Shown: positions 60,521-64,000 of the stretch, in pieces | Position numbering within the stretch: position 1 is the first letter of the stretch | Layout: every line of letters begins with the position of its first letter | Origin: JBDGYW01 sp964518955 | GTDB lineage: Bacteria; Gemmatimonadota; Gemmatimonadetes; Gemmatimonadales; GWC2-71-9 | Direction: 5' to 3' | NCBI GenBank assembly: GCA_964518955.1 | Contig: CAZFHS010000032.1 | Span: 8,914 to 72,913, forward strand | DNA: 64,000 nucleotides | Position numbers and translations under genes: made by a program | The notes under the pieces: generated by a model | Seen by the model: only the letters and a program-made list of their open reading frames with translations | Database searches by the model: none | Told to the model about the DNA's origin: nothing

Positions 60521-61792
60521 TCACGTTACAGGTGCCGGAGGTGCGATCGCGCCTCGTTCCGCAAAATCGATCCTGGTACCGCTTCTAACCGCTTCTACAC
60601 CGAGCGCCACCGACACTCCTTCGCCCCAGGCGACTATCTCGTCGGCGACCGGGCGCGTGTCGTCTCTTATCGATTCGATGAATGCTCTGGCCGCGTGCAA
60701 GCTCGGCTCTCCTGCATTGCGCCTTTCGATCTCGATCAACCGCCCTCGGCCCCGGTACGGCATGTCTCCAGACGTGGATAGCGAGGCAGTTGTGTTTACT
60801 CCAGCCTCGACCAACGCATCAGGCACGGCAGAGTTTGGACGAGCGGGCTCGTAGAAGATGTACCCGTCCTCGAGCGTGAGTTCGATCGTTCCGCCTGTAC
60901 CGTAAATGACGACCTGACAGCCTTGCTTGTGATTGCCTATGATCGAGCTGAACACCAGAGTTCCGCCGCTCGGGTAGCTGTAGATGGCCTGGACGTTGTC
61001 CAATGTCTCGCGTCCGTCGTTGTAGAAGGTGATGGCTCCGTTGCCGACGACGCTCGTCGGGGTCTCACCGAACACCCAATTGGCCGTGTCGATATGGTGG
61101 GCTCCAAGCTCTGCAACCAGACCGTGTGAGTATTCCTCGTAGAGGCGCCAGTTGATGAGCCGCTCCAACGACGGTTCCGGAACGGGCCGGCGCCAATTGT
61201 AGTTGCGGTGCCAATAGGCGTAGACGTGAGACACCTGCCCGATCTCGCCTTCCTGAATACGCCGGAGAGCCTGGCGGTACCAGGCGGCGTAGTGGTATTG
61301 CAGCCCGATCTGATACTTCTTGCCGCTGGCGCGTACGGCCTGCACGATCGCGTTGCACTCCTCGACCGTGAACGCCATCGATTTCTCGCCGTACACGTGC
61401 ATCCCGGCTTCGAGCGACGCAATGATATGTTCAGCGTGATAACTGAGTGGGCTAGCGATGATCACTCCGTCCAGATCGGATTCGGCGTCGAGCATGGCAC
61501 GGAGGTCACTGTATGCCGGTGTGCTTTCACCTGTGATCTCACGAGCTTCATCGAAACGAGGTTCGTACACGTCACAAACTGCGTTCACGCTCACCCCCGG
61601 CACGCGGAGGAACTGCCGCATCATGTACTTGCCGCGGCTGCCGGCGCCAATGATGCCGAGGCGGATTGGTGCACCGGAAGATCCTTGCCGTGTGTCGCCG
61701 GCATCTTCTTCAGTACATGCGTTGAGGATCAACAGACCTGCACCGGCTGCAGCCGCCGCGGACGTTGTCGATAAGAAGTCTCGTCGTTCCAT
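60521..61792 (-). CDS. Tat-exported Gfo/Idh/MocA oxidoreductase, lipoprotein-like
   Basis: The start at 61792 has AGGGA 8 bases upstream and a Tat lipoprotein signal, MERRDFLSTTSAAAAAGAGLLILNAC (Cys26). The 423-residue protein has the Rossmann motif RLGIIGAGSRGKYM, a SPLSYHAEHIIASLEAGMHVYGEKSMAFTVEECNAIV segment (EK-P replaced by EKS) and a C-terminal GFO/IDH domain including YSHGLVAELGAHHIDTANWVFGE. The family acts on sugars or cyclitols; being exported, it may process extracytoplasmic glycans. It is next to apbE (26 bp upstream of its start, same strand). Confidence 0.9.
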   Translation of the reverse strand: MERRDFLSTTSAAAAAGAGLLILNACTEEDAGDTRQGSSGAPIRLGIIGAGSRGKYMMRQFLRVPGVSVNAVCDVYEPRFDEAREITGESTPAYSDLRAMLDAESDLDGVIIASPLSYHAEHIIASLEAGMHVYGEKSMAFTVEECNAIVQAVRASGKKYQIGLQYHYAAWYRQALRRIQEGEIGQVSHVYAYWHRNYNWRRPVPEPSLERLINWRLYEEYSHGLVAELGAHHIDTANWVFGETPTSVVGNGAITFYNDGRETLDNVQAIYSYPSGGTLVFSSIIGNHKQGCQVVIYGTGGTIELTLEDGYIFYEPARPNSAVPDALVEAGVNTTASLSTSGDMPYRGRGRLIEIERRNAGEPSLHAARAFIESIRDDTRPVADEIVAWGEGVSVALGVEAVRSGTRIDFAERGAIAPPAPVT

Positions 61793-61817
61793 GATTGTCT
61801 TCCCTAGGGAATCCGTG

Positions 61818-62765
61818 TCAGCGGCCGTCAGGCCAGCCAATCTTCAATGAATGCGAACCGTTCGGCGTTTCCAAAACAAACATTGCCCCACGTTGCTGCC
61901 CGCTGTCCAGCAAAAAGGTGGCTTCGTCGGGTCCAATAACGAATAGCGCAGTGGACAGCGCATCGCTATCCGTTGCAGTCTCAGCTACAACCGTGACCTG
62001 AAGCATCCCTTCGACCGGAGCCCCCGTGCGGGGATCGATGATATGACTGTACCGCCTACCGGCGATCTCGAAGTACTTCTGGTTTGCACCTGAAGTAGAC
62101 AGCGCCCGGTCGCGGAGCTGCACCGTTGATAGCACTCGGGTGGTGTCGTCAGGGTCGGTCACGTTGACGGTCCAGCCTGGCCGACCCGGTGGCGCGCCGA
62201 AAGCGACGTAGCTGCTCTTGCCGGCACCGACCAAAGCGGCGTCAACTCCCTGCCGCCGTAGCGTGGCTGCCGCACGGTCCAACGCCCAGCCTTTGCCGAT
62301 TGCTCCAAGATCGATTTCGACTCCGTCACGACCGAACCGTACCGTCCGCGACTCTGAGTCCAACTCCAGCATAGGCCATCCCGATCGTGCGCGTGCGCGC
62401 GAGAGTGCACGCCTGGATGGTCTCTCGCCCGATCCACCGAAGAATCCCCATGCGGACACCAGTGGGCCCACGGTGATATCGAACGCGCCGTCTGAGAGTC
62501 GGCCGTATTCCCTCGCTCTGTCGAGCAGGCCAAACAGTTCCGGGTCGACGGTGACAGCCTCGTCTGCCGCCGTGGCATTGATCCGAGAAACCTCACTGTT
62601 CGGCCGGTACCTACTCAGCGTGGCTTCCACGTATTCGATTTCCGCAAACGCCTCTTCGAACAGCTCCGATGCTCGGGTGGTGTCTTCTGCGACGAGAAAG
62701 ATCTCGACCGTCGTGCCCATGGCCGGGCGGGAATCGTGAAAGACTGACTCTTGTGTGGGGCTCAT
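61818..62765 (-). CDS. apbE: FAD:protein FMN transferase ApbE
   Basis: The ATG at 62765 shares a base with the preceding stop (TGATG), so translation is coupled to the antitoxin-like gene. The 315-residue enzyme has DGAFDITVGPLVSAWGFFG, IDLGAIGKGWALDRAA, GAGKSSYVAFG, ALSTSGANQKYFEIAGRRYSHIIDPRTGAPVEGM and the Mg-binding Asp region DSDALSTALFVIG. It transfers FMN from FAD to a Thr of a target flavoprotein such as RnfG/NqrC. No signal peptide or lipobox is evident in the chosen frame. No target is in the window; the neighbouring exported oxidoreductase may be unrelated. Confidence 0.9.
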   Translation of the reverse strand: MSPTQESVFHDSRPAMGTTVEIFLVAEDTTRASELFEEAFAEIEYVEATLSRYRPNSEVSRINATAADEAVTVDPELFGLLDRAREYGRLSDGAFDITVGPLVSAWGFFGGSGERPSRRALSRARARSGWPMLELDSESRTVRFGRDGVEIDLGAIGKGWALDRAAATLRRQGVDAALVGAGKSSYVAFGAPPGRPGWTVNVTDPDDTTRVLSTVQLRDRALSTSGANQKYFEIAGRRYSHIIDPRTGAPVEGMLQVTVVAETATDSDALSTALFVIGPDEATFLLDSGQQRGAMFVLETPNGSHSLKIGWPDGR

Positions 62766-63238
62766 CAGACGACCACAACTCTCCATTTCCTCTGTAGTGA
62801 CGCTTTGACTTCGAAACCCGGCGGCCGAGCTTCGAACTGGTCGGGCAGAGGGTACTCGTCTACCGGGTCGTAAGTCAGCGCCAAGACTCTCAATAGACGC
62901 TCGGCCGTGGGACCCATGACCTTCTTGCCGTTCTCCCAGCGAGATACTGTTTCTGGCGATACTCCAAAATGGCGGGCGAAGTCTCGCCCTGACCAGCCCA
63001 GATGTTTGCGCAGGAAACAGATCTCACCGGGGGCGAGTTTGTGCGGAGACTTCGCCACGCTCCTTGCCAAGACCCGGTGCAACTCAGCCAACCTTTTGAT
63101 AATGACGCCGCCGTGCCCGCAGGCTGCACATTTGTGAAACTTCACACCTTGGAGTATCACATGCGGCAGCTCACTCCCAATGTACGGATGACTGCCGATA
63201 GACTCGGTTGTTGCGCCGCCGCACTCGGGACACTTCAT
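62765..63238 (-). CDS. MqsA-like antitoxin/regulator (YgiT zinc finger + HTH)
   Basis: The ATG at 63238 is chosen (GAGAG upstream); the open frame extends further but would overlap the toxin-like gene. The 157-residue protein has a zinc-ribbon with two CxxC-type pairs, MKCPECGG (residues 3-6) and FHKCAACGHGG, then a helix-turn-helix (FLRKHLGWSGRDFARHFGVSPETVSRWENGKKVMG). This is the layout of E. coli MqsA, which neutralises MqsR and represses the operon. The stop overlaps the apbE start (TGATG). DNA binding at the nearby TTGACA palindrome is predicted. Confidence 0.85.
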   Translation of the reverse strand: MKCPECGGATTESIGSHPYIGSELPHVILQGVKFHKCAACGHGGVIIKRLAELHRVLARSVAKSPHKLAPGEICFLRKHLGWSGRDFARHFGVSPETVSRWENGKKVMGPTAERLLRVLALTYDPVDEYPLPDQFEARPPGFEVKASLQRKWRVVVV

Positions 63239-63246
63239 AGTCACTC

Positions 63247-63531
63247 TCACTTTCGCCAGGCGGTGACAATAGCCAGGTGCCTCTTTGTTTCGAATTGCAC
63301 AACAACACAAATCGTCTGAGTGTGAACCTGATAGCGCCAACGATCACCGTAGCACTCTCCGGCAGCCGGCCACCCTCCGCGAAGCACGTTCAGACAATCG
63401 ATCTGAGAAAGCCTGTCTTTTGCCATCTCTTGTCTGGCATGATACCAGAACTCAACATCCCCATCTTCCAAGATCTGCCGAATCAGCTTCCGGGCGTCGG
63501 TAGGCACCAGAGGTTCTTTCAACAACTCCAA
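63247..63531 (-). CDS. DUF4258/MqsR-like toxin
   Basis: The product (about 94 residues if TTG at 63531 is the start; later TTG/GTG codons are possible) has VEFWYHARQEMAKDRLSQIDCLNVLRGG, YGDRWRYQVHTQTICVVVQFETKRHLAIVTAWRK, the pattern of the DUF4258 family, related in fold to MqsR-type mRNA interferases. Toxin precedes antitoxin, 8 bp apart, the same gene order as mqsRA. Catalytic residues were not identified with certainty. It is transcribed from the TTGACA/TAAGAT promoter just upstream. Confidence 0.75.
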   Translation of the reverse strand: MELLKEPLVPTDARKLIRQILEDGDVEFWYHARQEMAKDRLSQIDCLNVLRGGWPAAGECYGDRWRYQVHTQTICVVVQFETKRHLAIVTAWRK

Positions 63532-63542
63532 CTCCGCAGTTG

Positions 63543-63571
63543 ATCTTAAATCAATGTTGACATTATGTCAA
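63543..63571 (-). promoter_or_regulatory. Promoter and palindromic operator of the TA-apbE operon
   Basis: On the minus strand the -35 TTGACA (63571-63566) and -10 TAAGAT (63548-63543) are 17 bases apart. A perfect 15-bp palindrome, TTGACATTATGTCAA (63557-63571), covers the -35 and is the likely antitoxin operator. Confidence 0.65.
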
Positions 63572-63726
63572 TTCACATCAAGCGAATTGGAGAACGATAG
63601 AGCTTGGGGTATGTGCGGGCAGTGTCATTTTGCTGCGATAAGGCGTGATTCTATGCGAAAGCAGCGTGGGCACACGGACGAATGGGTCTAGCGCCCCACG
63701 GTTTCCGCCCGCATTTTAGCAATCCG

Positions 63727-64000
63727 ATGACCGACGCATTTGATCGCCTCAAGGCAGCGTTGGCAGACCGCTACACGATCGAGCGAGAGATCGGTGCTGG
63801 CGGCATGGCAACGGTGTACCTCGCCGAGGATGTGAAGCACAAGCGCAAGGTGGCTGTGAAGGTGCTACGTCCCGACCTCGCAGCAGCGCTCGGCACAGAT
63901 CGGTTTCTGCGCGAAATCGAGATTGCCGCCAACCTGAATCATCCGCACATTCTGCCACTCCTGGATTCCGGCACCGCCGAGGAGCAACCTACCGCCGTAC
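63727..64000 (+). CDS. Ser/Thr protein kinase, 5' part only
   Basis: The ATG at 63727 opens MTDAFDRLKAALADRYTIERE, followed by a glycine-rich loop IGAGGMATVYLAEDVKH, the catalytic-Lys region KVAVKVLRPDL, RFLREIEIAANLNHPHILPLLDSGTAEEQ. It is cut by the window end after about 91 residues, so the catalytic loop and any TM or sensor are unseen. It is the same kinase type as the BTAD fusion at 36.9 kb, but with no DNA-binding domain at its N-terminus. Confidence 0.9.
   Translation, partial: MTDAFDRLKAALADRYTIEREIGAGGMATVYLAEDVKHKRKVAVKVLRPDLAAALGTDRFLREIEIAANLNHPHILPLLDSGTAEEQPTAV

Noticed and set aside
63557..63571. TTGACA/TGTCAA palindrome of the TA operon as another CarH site
   Set aside because: The halves are inverted with no 11-base direct repeat; TTGACA is simply the -35 consensus here, and antitoxin binding explains it better.

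Overview
The window looks like a chromosomal segment of a Gram-negative, GC-rich (judged by eye) bacterium. I infer Gemmatimonadota or a close relative. The evidence is the combination of a BTAD-Ser/Thr kinase-TPR giant protein, kinases of the 'GGMA(T/I)VYLA...KVAVKVL' type, PadR plus long FtsX/MacB-type (ADOP-like) permeases, carboxypeptidase-regulatory TonB receptors, many Tat- or lipobox-exported hydrolases, and YtxJ-type bacilliredoxin. No rRNA, tRNA, phage, transposase or CRISPR array was recognised; the stretch reads as a metabolic and signalling region with dense, short-range operons.

Layout. 1-3.4 kb: 3' portion of an exported amidohydrolase, a divergent lipoprotein of unknown function, and a FetAB-type ABC pair. 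3.6-7.3 kb: a tightly packed four-gene signalling cassette (coiled-coil protein, cytoplasmic-sensor/TM/OmpA protein, Ras/Rab-like GTPase, PP2C phosphatase). 7.6-14.4 kb: a membrane protein, an SDR-DUF2867 protein, then a minus-strand operon bacilliredoxin - S9 peptidase - CocE/S15 hydrolase. 14.5-18.5 kb: secreted bicupin, then PadR plus ADOP permease. 18.5-22.8 kb: methyltransferase, a Tat-exported M19-like protein lacking key metal ligands, and a DUF255 thioredoxin-domain protein. 22.9-26.2 kb: NifU, NifS and an MsrB-MsrA fusion (Fe-S and sulfur redox). 26.2-30.3 kb: orphan PadR with a palindromic operator, a second PadR plus ADOP permease, and a cyclophilin-like protein. 30.3-32.9 kb: NamZ-type muramidase and a Tat-exported Gfo/Idh/MocA protein. 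33.2-36.8 kb: a TonB-dependent receptor divergent from a CarH/LitR-type B12 photoreceptor repressor. 36.9-42.1 kb: the BTAD-kinase-TPR protein divergent from two small proteins. 42.2-50.1 kb: cystathionine beta-synthase core, CusBA-like RND efflux, a class-V aminotransferase (desulfurase-like) and cystathionine/methionine gamma-lyase. 50.3-52.9 kb: Tat-exported M24 homologue and ChaN-like lipoprotein. 52.9-56.8 kb: TypA with a repeat-derived insertion, DUF438-hemerythrin-PAS protein and DUF1858-DUF2249 protein. 56.8-62.8 kb: deacetylase-like protein, long-chain acyl-CoA ligase, a second exported Gfo/Idh/MocA protein and ApbE. 62.8-64 kb: an MqsRA-like toxin-antitoxin pair translationally joined to apbE, and the start of another Ser/Thr kinase.

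How the genes work together. A sulfur/redox theme recurs: NifU/NifS, CBS core plus gamma-lyase (reverse transsulfuration), MsrBA, bacilliredoxin and a DUF255 thioredoxin-like protein. The two most interesting regulatory units are the CarH-TonB-receptor divergent region, where four TGTCNN half-sites at 11-bp steps are arranged symmetrically over both putative -35 boxes, and the GTPase/PP2C/OmpA cassette, whose first two proteins share an N-terminal helical motif. Starts were chosen from visible Shine-Dalgarno sequences, stop/start overlaps and signal peptides; all functional calls rest on motif recognition only.
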